NCBI RefSeq assembly: GCF_036588685.1 | Contig: NC_086382.1 | Coordinates: forward strand, 63,856,010 to 63,920,009 | Direction: 5' to 3' | Source: Mytilus trossulus | Lineage: Eukaryota > Mollusca > Bivalvia > Mytilida > Mytilidae | Length of the DNA: 64,000 bases | Part shown: positions 48,019 through 58,040 of the stretch, piece by piece | Position numbering within the stretch: position 1 is the stretch's first letter | Layout: every line of letters starts with the position of its first letter | Translations under genes and position numbers: made by a program | The notes under the pieces: generated by a model | Seen by the model: only the letters and a program-made list of their open reading frames with translations | Told to the model about the DNA's origin: nothing | Database searches by the model: none

Positions 48019-51000
48019 CTACAAAAATTGGAGAAAAACATAAGATAAACAAATATAATAATTTTACGACATTAAGAATGTGTTCATTGCCTGCAATGAT
48101 TTATAAAACAAATATTATATGCAAATTACATCCACATATTAGATAAACATATTTTAAAAAGATTGAAAGGGAGATAGTCTAAGAAATTAGTTTAGCCACC
48201 ATGTGATGATGTCCCAGTGAAGAATCAACGATTGTCATTGAGAAATTTGATGCTCATTTACAAATCAATGTATAGTCTACTATATTTCTTCTCAGCTTGT
48301 ATGACTTTAAATGTCATTTGTGTATTGTGTCGTCATGTTGCTGTCTCATCGATGTATATCAAACATATTCTAAAGTTTATATAAATATTAAATTATAACC
48401 CGGTTGAGCCTTTATTGTATGTAAAGGCTCTGCTGTTTAAACTGTACATGTTCAAAGTCTCGAGTAGTTCATTAAGGGCATACGATACAGTTACAGGGAA
48501 GGTAATGACGTTTCTAACGTAAAATTTTTGTTCGCGACGTCAAACTATGACATAACGGGAAAAGATGCATTTTTCGACTGATTTTTATCATTCAAACTGA
48601 TTTCATTTGAAAACGCGTGAATGGACCCCTATTTTTGAAAACGACATTTTGTTTCATTTTACAGGGAGATTATGTGGACCAAATTTTATAAAACTGTCAA
48701 AAGTGATTTTTTTTAATTTTGAAAAATATACAGCATAGAATTACGTTTTTTTCTCAATTCATGACCTTTTGATAAATATGAGTTATTTCTGAATAAATAA
48801 ATACATATTTTTTTAGGATACTTATAAAATACAGCAATTACAAATTATTTATTAAAAAACAATTTGTGTTTATCTTTTATAACAAAAAAGTTCTGGATTT
48901 ATTTAGAAAGAGAAAATACGGCCACAAATCCGAATTTTGACCAAATATACAAAATGTCGACCTCATTTAACTCAAAACGTAGCACATGAAGGTATATTTT
49001 TATTGCATATTTGGTTTAATCAGGCAAAAATAATTTCATACTACCATTTCGAACCAAAATGTGATATGTTACAAACGAGTCGACATAAACCTTTCACAAA
49101 TTATAACTCAACATATTGTGTTTCTCGAAAAGTAAATTGGAAATCAGATGTATACATTAGAAATAATGTAACAATTTTTCAAATATATAGAAACGTTCAA
49201 TAAATTTATAAAAAGATTTCCATTTGTTTAGATTTTTATTGCAATTCTGTTTATTTTACTTACCAGATAACGAGAATGTAAAACTTAATTGTGGATACAT
49301 TTTGCAGTACAAGTAAAAATGGTATTAAAGTCTATCTGTAGTACCCTGGACGAATTTGAAATCTAAAATGATATTCTACACCTCTTACCTGATAATTTTG
49401 ATAGTGACAACTACAATCAAAGCGATCACCACAACAACAGAACCTACACCGATGGCTATAAACAAGATTGAATCTGTATCTACAACACATAATTGAACAA
49501 AGTCATTTTGTCATGCCACTCTTGTTTAAAATACATTTACATGTTTATCAAATAAATAACAGTATTTTCAAAATTTACAAAAAACGTTGACAAAGCAATT
49601 TCATAAAGACTCGATTTGTGTTACATGTATGGTTTGTTTAGTTTACTTTATATATGATTTGAAGAAAGCTGTTAATAAAATCTTAGGATAAACTCTGTTT
49701 AGATACTCTAAAACGACTCACAGTGTTTGGTGCATGATCATGGAAATGTAACAGTCAGTATTTCTCACGAATAAATACTACTACCTCGCGCTTTATAGTA
49801 TTTTATGATTTAAATGTGATTCATACGATTTTTTAAATGTCTCCGAATGTTTAAACATATTCTGTGTAACAAAATCAACCTTGTAGCGCCTAACAGATCT
49901 ATTTAAGATAGTTATTTTTGTGTCAATCTATTAAACATGGTCGCCAGTAAACTTAATGTGCGACCATCAAATCCCCAATTGATGCCGTCGGAGCTTAAAA
50001 TACAATACAGTTATCTCCTAAATTACAGGCTACGATATGGGACAGACACATACACATTTGGGTTGATCAAAAAATGTTTGATGGCCCCAAAAGCATCCCC
50101 TTAACCACAAGACAAACGGGTAACAGTACAATATCGGACCAAAATGTAAAACTCAGATGGACACAGCTAAACATATTGATCAAAGGCAAAATGGCAAACA
50201 AATATATAACACACAAACAAATAACAAACAAACAAATAGTAAACAAACAAATAACAAACAAACAAACATATAACATCCAAAAAATCAAAGACCACAATAC
50301 TCACAGTTACTGGTAAAAATACAAATAGCACGATCTATTGTTTGCGTCCAAAGCGCTAGTTCAAGGAGAGCCCATTTAACCTTACCTGATGCAGTCCTGT
50401 CCTGAATGACAGCGTCAGTCATTTGTTGTGTTGTTTGCATATTTCTTGAAACAGTCTTGTCCTGTTTCGTAGTTTGCATATTAGGAAGACTGCAATTGAT
50501 TTGTATGCTAACGCTATCGCCAGATATATGTGCTGAAAATCAATTTACATGTCATGTTTTTATTTGAAGTGCTTGCATACATCTATGTACAAAAATAAAT
50601 GCATTACATTTTGCGATAATTTATTTTTTTTGGTCTATACTTGCATCGTTAAAAAAAACTGCCGATTGAATTGTATTGTATGATTATGGTTTTGGGAATT
50701 TGTAAGTGCAAAATGTATTCGTCGCCAGACTCACCAGTGACGCTGAAATACAAAAAGCTGAAAAAGATTAAATAGTAATATGTGCACCATAATGTTGTGA
50801 TTAGTCATGTTAGTGTTGCGTATTTTTGCAAAGATGTCCGTTGTAGATAAACTCATCATAGATGGCAGGATTGAAATTTTGTGTTTATGACACCCGCGGG
50901 TTTTGCCTTTAAAAGACTCACAAATGAAACTCGAAAAAAATGAAATATCCAAATAAAGTACGAAGTTAAAGAGCATTGAGGACCATACATTCCTAACAGT

Positions 51001-54000
51001 TTTTGTTCAAAATTAGGTAAGGTAATCTTTTCCGGAGGTAAAAAAGACCATAGTTTTTCAGAAATTCTAAATTTGTTAAACAGTTGATATCTAATTATGA
51101 CGATTTCAATGTAAAGTGTTGCAGATGATCTACTATACTGTAATATCTTATATTTTCCTATTTTCTCCATTATTTGTATCATTATTGTTGTTTTCGATAT
51201 TTCTATAACAACAAAAACCTTGTATATTTTAGTTTAAACAATGCATCAATCAGAGATGTGTTTTTTTGATAAGACATAGAACTGCTCACAGTTTCAGGGA
51301 TTATCAGAGTTTTTTTGGGAATTAGTTATTTTGTTTTGACGATACATTTCAAAATACCTACATCTATATATTTGTATACAGTATCCTCTGGAGAAATTAC
51401 CACCAATAGTTCTAGATATGAGATTAAGAACTCCATTTTTTGAAAGTGATACAGAGCGTGTAGTTATTCCTTTTGTACATTCAATTGAATCCTTATTCTC
51501 TGGAAAAGTCTGTGGACTGGTGTAGTCTATGTCAATAGCAAGTCCACATACTTTCTGTTCTGGAGCGGCACTTGTTCGTAAATCATAGTTCCTCATGTAA
51601 ACAGTATCAATCTTAGTTTGATTTTGTAAACTTACTTCACATGCACACCCATCTTGCTGGGTCATGACACGTAATGCAACACTGTCAACTGTGACGCCTC
51701 CGTTGCTAGGTTCTTCATTCGCATAATCAGAAGAGCACATATCTGCTGCAAAAAAATCAAAATAAATAGCGAAGTCATAAATCGAAATGAAATCAAAAAC
51801 TTTGAATTTCCTGAATTGTATTCATATCTGATTGTTTTAAAAGAAGTGATTACAAATGATCTTTCACAGAAAAAATATATATAATTGACCTTGACAAAAG
51901 CATTTTTTTTAATAGCATTTCAATAAGTCGCACATACAATTAAACGATTTTGCATAAAAAGAAGTTTAAATCACATACCGATGGTTGCACTTGGTGTAAT
52001 ATCTGGACATGGCTCTGGTACTGATAAAAGCTGAGCTATTTGAAGTTCTGCAATGGATTTAAAATATTAACTTTTGGAATTATCTTTTTTCTTTTTTATT
52101 ACAAATTATATATTCATAAAAGAAAAGTTGGAGCGAGAACTGCTTACCCTTCTGAGCCATCGTAGGTCAACATTATAGTTTATTTTGTGTAGTTATTCTT
52201 TATGTTCATTATGAATACTTTTTCAATTTTCTATGTATTACATAGAAATTTTTGAAAAAAATATTCATAATGACCATGATAAATTGCTGATGTTTGCGTC
52301 GCCGTCGTGTTTGCCCATAGAGTTGTCTGTTTTAATTTGACTTTTGATTTCAAAGTATTGACCAGCTATATTTCCCAAACCTCTGCAAAATAACAGATAC
52401 CGCTGTTTTATATACAAACAACCTGAATTACGTGTCCTGCGGATATGACTGCTCACTTATGATACCAGAAATGAAGGTGATTTCTCACGAAAACACGAGT
52501 GAGCCCTATGATACTGTGTAATACCCGCCACAATAGAGTATGTAGATTAGGGATGAGTGCCATTGACGGACAGTTCTAAGTCCGTTGATTGTCTCTCTCC
52601 CTGAACAGCATCATAATGGATCTGCAACATTCCCGTTTTTGTATATAAAAAAACAGAAAATGGTATGCAAAATGTGACCTTATAATGTGTTTTAAAAGGA
52701 ATTTAAACGTCGATTCAATGCATTAAATATCAAGACATCTTGGTTTTCTGACCTCTAAATGATCATGTTACTGTAACCATTATAATAAAGAAGGAGCATT
52801 GGATATTTTTTTTGTTGACCTTAACCTTAATTCTTCATTCATACGACGGTACAAAAAATAACTCAAAATAAAAAATATATTCATTGCTTAATTGGTAAAT
52901 CAATTAATTATGACTCTTAAAGTTTTGATTTGTAGTTTTATGACTCGTTTTGAAATATATAGACAACAATAGACTGCTTGTGAATATATGCTTAATAAAC
53001 ATATTATACTGACAGACTTAAGAAGGCAACACACAGTGTGTTGATTTTTTACCCAAATCATGGTTTGTCTTCATATCATCTGTGTTCCTAATAAAATTCG
53101 TTGAACAACTCTTTTAACCAATAACCCCGTTCAATAGTTATCAAAGGTACCAGGATTATAAATGTATACGCCACACGCATGTTTCGTCTACACCAGACTC
53201 ATCAGTGACGCTCAGAATAAAATAGTTATAAAGCCAAACAAGTACAAAGTTGAAGAGCATTGAGGACCAAATATTCCATTAAAGTTGTGCGAAATACAGC
53301 TTAGGTATTCTATTCCTGGAATAAGATCAAGATACTCCTTAGTTTTCTTTCGAAAAATTTAAAGTTTTGTCAACAGGAAATTTATTAAAATGACTATATA
53401 ATTGAAATTAATTTCAACACCGAAGTCTGACTACTGGGCTTTTGATACCCTCGGTCACAAAACGTCCACGAGCATTGGCATCGACCTAGTGATTTAAATA
53501 GTTATCAAAGGTACCAGGATTATAGTTGTTAACGCCAGACGCGCGTTTCGTCTTCACATGACTCGTCAATGACGCTCGGATCAAAAAAGTTATTATGACA
53601 AACAGGTACAAATGTTGTAGAGCCTTGAGAACCCAATATTCCAAAAAAGTTGTGCCAAATACAGCTAAGGTAATATATTCCTGTTGCATCTCCATATTGC
53701 AGAGGCTGAGCAACGAAAGTCTGAATCATTAGACATAATCAGCCCATAAGGATATCGAAAGGCAGGCAAAGTGAAAGTACTAAACCCAGACAAATTTCAC
53801 GTCATAAACTCAATTTACAAGTGACAACGCCATAATAATGGAATTGGATTACGCAAATTCATTTGCAAGACACATGTATGTTTACGGCCGCAAAGCGCAA
53901 CGGCTAATCAAATCGTCGCACGCCATGTCGGACTGAGTCATGCAAAACATGTTTCCAATACACTGAAATGCTAAAAAAAATCGACTGCAAAAACATTCGA

Positions 54001-54769
54001 AGACCAAAGTTTGAACTGCAGAGTTGCCAAACCACATTTAAATAGATAGGACATAGGCAACATCACAACCAGATTCTAAACATAATCAACAGAACTGGTT
54101 GACCTCTCCGGAAATCATTTTGAAATTGATTAAAGCTGGTGGTCATCGCCTTTGACGATGACTCATCTTTTCATAAGGGAAAACACAATTTGTTGAAACA
54201 AATTGTTTATTTGAAAATGGGAATGAAACATAATAATGTAGTGTTACGTTTCTAAAGTTGGTCAGTATATATCCAGGTATTTACCGGCATTTTTTCGACT
54301 TTGCAATTACATTACTTGAGCATGATGACAATTATATGTCTTAATATCGTTAACTTATTAGAGTTTTTAACTACTTATACACCTTGTCGTGAGTTGAAAT
54401 ATGTGCACATTTCATGCATGTATTTGAATGGAAATTAATTTTAAACGCTACAAGATTATCCCAAGTATTTGTGTGGTTCGTGTTGCTCAGTCTTTAGTTT
54501 TCTATGTTGTTTCGTGTATATTATTTTATATCTGTTTGTCTTTTTCTATTTTTAGCCATGGCGTTTTCAGATTATTTTCGATCTATGAGTTTGACTGTTC
54601 CTCTGGTATCCATTGCCTCTCTGTTATTGCCCTATATAACAAAACGCTTACTGAACCTTTTAAGAATCAAAATTCTCATTATATTAATAAAACAAAAATG
54701 TAATTTCTATTTACCTATAGCGTACACATATATACAAATCCTTAAAATCCGAAACGATATGTTCTCCAT
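47523..54769 (-). CDS. Gene B: receptor-like protein with ITIM/ITSM-type tail (413 aa, six exons)
   Basis: Exons in transcript order: 54715-54769, 51979-52047, 51362-51745, 50386-50532, 49389-49479 and 47523-48018. They total 1242 bases, exactly 414 codons. Predicted order: signal peptide (1-18), CP segment, six-cysteine domain (about 42-169), Thr/Gln-rich stalk (about 170-218), membrane helix (about 223-248), and cytoplasmic tail to residue 413. The tail has ITIM-like Y277 (LKYNCL) and Y405 (VEYAVV), ITSM-like Y315 (TDYSTV), and tyrosines in GDYHTV (Y294), GNYSSV (Y322) and AEYAVV (Y376). In vertebrates such motifs bind SH2 phosphatases or adaptors; here that is inference. It differs from C mainly by a longer stalk. 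Exon 1 is the least certain exon. Ligand unknown; the extracellular domain fits no family I can name, though a CUB-like sandwich is possible. Confidence 0.84.
48019..49388. other. Gene B intron 5
   Basis: Includes an unclassified repeat-like stretch at about 48475-48720 (GGCATACGATACAGTTACAG; TTTACAGGGAGATTATGTGG). No exon seen. Confidence 0.45.
49389..49479 (-). CDS. Gene B exon 5, transmembrane helix
   Basis: Acceptor gtgttgtag, donor gtaaga, 91 bases. Encodes DTDSILFIAIGVGSVVVVIA then LIVVVTIKIIR. Confidence 0.9.
50195..50275 (+). repeat. Microsatellite-like AAACAAAT array
   Basis: Imperfect repeats of ACAAACAAATAACAAACAA. The two 70-80 codon frames on opposite strands over it (50067-50316) are low-complexity artefacts. 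Confidence 0.8.
50386..50532 (-). CDS. Gene B exon 4, stalk (long form)
   Basis: Acceptor gattttcag, donor gtaagg, 147 bases, the same length as gene A exon 4. Encodes INCSLPNMQTTKQDKTVSRN followed by MQTTQQMTDAVIQDRTAS, so the MQTT(K/Q)Q unit is doubled. Thr/Ser-rich: possibly O-glycosylated. One cysteine. Confidence 0.87.
50690..51010 (-). repeat. GACGCGCGTTTCGTC-family repeats, diverged
   Basis: Two degraded pieces: CGTCGCCAGACTCACCAGTGACG near 50725, and GACACCCGCGGGTTTTGCCT...AAGAGCATTGAGGACCATAC. In gene B intron 3. Confidence 0.5.
51362..51745 (-). CDS. Gene B exon 3, six-cysteine extracellular domain
   Basis: Acceptor tttttgcag, donor gtaggt, 384 bases. Joins as ADMCSSDYANEE... to ...GYCIQIYR. 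Cysteines at domain positions 4, 34, 36, 67, 90, 123; NQT and NFS sequons. Alternating hydrophobic pattern suggests beta strands. The open frame past the donor (CRYFEMYRQNK...) is intron. Confidence 0.9.
51979..52047 (-). CDS. Gene B exon 2, short CP exon
   Basis: Acceptor ccattgcag, donor gtatgt, 69 bases, phase 1 both sides. Encodes LQIAQLLSVPEPCPDITPSA and TI. Confidence 0.85.
52048..54714. other. Gene B intron 1
   Basis: Holds two repeat copies (53140-53705). A stretch around 53890-53960 is richer in CpG than its surroundings (ACGGCCGCAAAGCGCAACGG), unassigned. No alternative signal exon convinces me. Confidence 0.45.
53140..53705 (-). repeat. Two GACGCGCGTTTCGTC-family copies in tandem
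   Basis: Both begin TCAAAGGTACCAGGATTATA (53144 and 53504), about 360 bases apart, and include CAGACTCATCAGTGACGCTC or CATGACTCGTCAATGACGCT. The first is near full length, ending GGCATCGACCTAGTGATTT. Confidence 0.7.
54715..54769 (-). CDS. Gene B exon 1, signal peptide
   Basis: ATG at 54769, MENISFRILRICIYVYAI plus one base, donor GTAAAT identical to gene C exon 1. The flanking words (ATTTACCT, TACACATAT) also match gene C. An in-frame stop lies seven codons upstream. The hydrophobic core is weaker than in C and D. Confidence 0.6.
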
Positions 54770-55999
54770 GTATGTGTTTACAACAAATCATGTCAAGTAT
54801 GTGTATGCATTTTAATTTACGGAAGTTGTTATTGTTCAAATTGTCGTTACAACAATAATGTCCTTACAAATTAAAGCGTATATGTGTATTCCTTCAAATA
54901 ATTTTCTTTATCGATCATTGAAATTTAATATACCTACTATGAATGTATGAACATAAAGTATTTCCTACACATGTTATTACATTTAAATGGACTTAAATTG
55001 AAACGATGTCAACCATACTTTACTTCATCTAATAATATATCTAAAGCATATTTTGGGTTAGTCTTCAATATTATCTTTAGACAACAATGAAGATGGATCG
55101 CCATTTAATGAATACAATTGAAATACCAGACCGTGATTGTAAAAATGATAACCCATTAAATGCAAAAGAAAATTGAAAAAGATAAAAAAAATAATTGGTA
55201 CCTTTTTTCTTAAATAAATGAAAATATAATCCCATACACTGCGGTTACCCTTAATGGTACGTAAATTATGCTAGATAAATAACTTTCAATGTATGGCTTT
55301 GTCGAGTCTTGGGTAGACCAAACTAATCAAAGACATATTTGAATCTTGTCCCTGTTCATAAAGTTAAAAAAAAGGGTATGTGCGCTTTCTATTGACAAAT
55401 ACTTTTTCTTAGCTGTGAATCATATTCTCTATCTTTCGGCTTTCAAACGATGACCAATGATGCATCGTACTTCACTTCATGTTTTGTTCAAAGCGAGAGA
55501 AAAACAGAGAAATCCGAAATATGTAGTTTATTAACATATCTTAAATACTTGCAGTAAAGAAATCCCATTTATTTTGTGTTTGTAGGGATTAGAATTGGTA
55601 CACAAAAAATTGTAAAAACAACAATCGAAACAAAATAAAAACGACGAAAAAACGACCACTACGAGGAAACATTGAGTATAACAAAGTTCACAGAACAATA
55701 GGAGTGAAACTAAGTGCTCCGGCTAGTCCTTCAGTTCATGTGCCGTATTAATACATATCGTCATACTCCTGTTGGTGCACAGGGTTGTTGCAGTGTCCAA
55801 TTTTCATACAAAAGTGAATAAGCATCTGTTTTAAAACTAATTATATCATCATCTTAATCTATATCACTTTCGTTGTAGTTTAACTATCTTTCTTTTATGT
55901 TAACATTTTAGGACAAACCTTCTAAGAACCCGTTTAAAAGAACACAACAAATGTACATACCATGGCACGCGTTTCAATATATGCACTTATAGTTATCAT

Positions 56000-56580
56000 A
56001 TGCTAGGTATTAGTGAAGGTGTTAATTTTCTCCTTGATAATATCTATGTACTTGTCGACAACACAGTTTACCGAAAGGTTGTATGTATTACACCTACAAA
56101 CAATTGCGCCCCTTCTGGTCCTTGTATTATAATGAATCACACTTTAGGACAAAATTTTTAAATTACACGTCAAATTGCACTCAATTGATATATTCAGCAA
56201 CACTTACTGTTATCTTGATGATATTTTCTCGTTATTGAAACCAAGATTTTTCTAAATATACTGCCGACTTTTACCCTAAAGAAATAACTACTTTAAATAA
56301 TCAAATTAAAGCGCTTGTCATAAAATTAACGGTACCAATTTTCTTGCACCAGATGGTAACTGTCATTTGCTAGAATTATATATTTCAGTTATACACGAGT
56401 AACTCTACACTTAAATTTACGACAACACGAACAATTTTCCGTCCTTTATTGTTAATGTTCTTTTTTGTGATGGTGGTGTTACTTTGACATCATCTTTCTG
56501 TGTTATTTCAATCAGAATTTCATGCGTTTACCAAACTGATTGAAAGTGCATATGCAATCTTTTTTCGCATATTATTTAAT
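56000..56580 (+). mobile_element. Penelope-like reverse-transcriptase remnant
   Basis: Blocks in several frames: GVNFLLDNIYVLVDNTVYRK, NNCAPSG, then TYCYLDDIFSLL with the palm YLDD near 56210, then DFYPKEITTLN and TKIYDNTNNFP. Same order as in the 35.6-kb copy. Multiple stops; dead. Confidence 0.6.
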
Positions 56581-57484
56581 AAACATGTTCTTTGGAATTT
56601 GTGCGCACAATAAAATAGCAGTTACACGAGCACAAATTAATTTATTTGAACATATTCCATGCATTTATTCTTGTAACTATAGTTCATTGCAGTTTCATAA
56701 AACTTCAAACATAAATTATTCAAATACCAGTTTGTAAATGAGTGTATTTTGCAACGTTTCTTCATCTACAGTATACGATCCTCGACAATAAATTTTCATT
56801 TTTTTACTCAAGAGATAAAGAAAGTTGCCAATTACGCCTAAATGTGAATATGTCTTGCTTTAATAAATACAAAAGACTCATACAACAACTCTGAATTCCA
56901 ATGACAGAATCATGAAAATTTTCAAATCTCAGAAGTCATAAAATCCCGACAAACTAATACGTTTGGCTACATCACTCGGCAAAATGAAGGACCGTCAAAT
57001 ATATATTTCTTGACTTGAAAGACGCATCTTCTCAAGACGACATTAGGCAAAAAATGTTTCATATCTAGATAAACCTCATATGAAAGTTGTTTTTGATACC
57101 ATTATACTTGCAAATATAGGTAAACAATCTATATAGAGATGCATATGATAGGTAAACGTGATCACATATTGATCTTGCAGCCGCAACTGTGTAAACATGC
57201 ATCACGGACAAATATAAAACGAATTGGTTTAATAATAAGAACAAACACAAACACTAACAAAGATGCCTACACAAAAAGATGTTTAAAGCTGATAATTTTA
57301 TATGAAATAGTTGGAACCAAGCAACCAAAACTGCGAAGACATATATTACATACGTTCTAAACAAATCATTCTGCCACCAAATCTTTCTTGTTATCTTATT
57401 TTTTATTAGCACTTTCTTAAATCTTTTGATTAACTCATTTATTAAATAATTGTTTTTTGCTCAATTTAAATATAGACATTTTTG

Positions 57485-57600
57485 TTTCCTTTTTTATCCC
57501 CTTTTCTTTTTTCGCCTGTCCCTTCTCTCTTTTTCCCGCCCCTTTTCTCCTTTCTCCCAACCCTTCCTTCCTTCTCCCGCATCCTCTCGCTATGCTCCCA
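57485..57600 (+). repeat. Polypyrimidine tract
   Basis: About 115 bases almost free of A and G on this strand: runs such as CCCTTTTCTTTTTTCGCCTG and CCTTCCTTCTCCCGCATCCT. Strand-asymmetric, possible triplex former. Confidence 0.7.
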
Positions 57601-57898
57601 ATACCATGCCCAGGCCCTCATAAAGGATAATAAAGTAAATGAATAGACCTTAACATCAAATGATTATGTATTTGTAAAATTTCTGTACAATAATTGTTTT
57701 ATGTTAAAAGAGTTAAGTTTGATCAAGCGTTTATTGTGTGCATTCCAATGCGCAGTATTGTTGGCTACAATCAGAATAATGTACTGATTATGGCACAAGC
57801 CAGTCTCTTGTAGAATGGTTTAACAAATCATATTTCCTATGAAGACATTAAGAAATTGTTTTCGATATGAATTAGAAATTCTTGGACCGACATGTAAT

Positions 57899-58040
57899 TC
57901 ACATGTGTTCATCTTGTTCTGAATGAATTGATGATGCGTTTAGTGAACTGTAACATGATGATAGTCTTGTTACATGTAAGTCCTGATATTGTGCATTACC
58001 ATTTGGTTCACCAGAATCGCTTGACCGTTGTTTGTATATT
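57899..58040 (-). CDS. Gene A exon 6, short cytoplasmic tail with YxxL-x8-YxxL
   Basis: Acceptor ctttttcag, 142 bases to TGA at 57899-57901. Encodes RIYKQRSSDSGEPNGNA, then QYQDLHVTRLSSCYSSLNA and SSIHSEQDEHM. The motif spans 57941-57988. Confidence 0.78.

Larger units (their letters stand above)
54770..57898. other. Intergenic DNA between genes B and A
   Basis: Apart from the Penelope-like scrap at 56000-56580, no gene. An unusual pyrimidine-rich strand (CCCTTTTCTCCTTTCTCCCA and neighbours) lies at 57485-57600. Gene B's promoter should lie at the left end and gene A's 3' end at the right. Confidence 0.45.

Noticed and set aside
50067..50316. Two opposing frames of 76 and 80 codons
   Set aside because: Both are translations of an AAACAAAT microsatellite and its flanks.
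52145..52160. Possible alternative first exon of gene B (ATG GCT CAG AAG G, donor GTAAGC)
   Set aside because: Phase is right but four codons (MAQK) give no signal peptide. The exon at 54715-54769 matches gene C exon 1 better.
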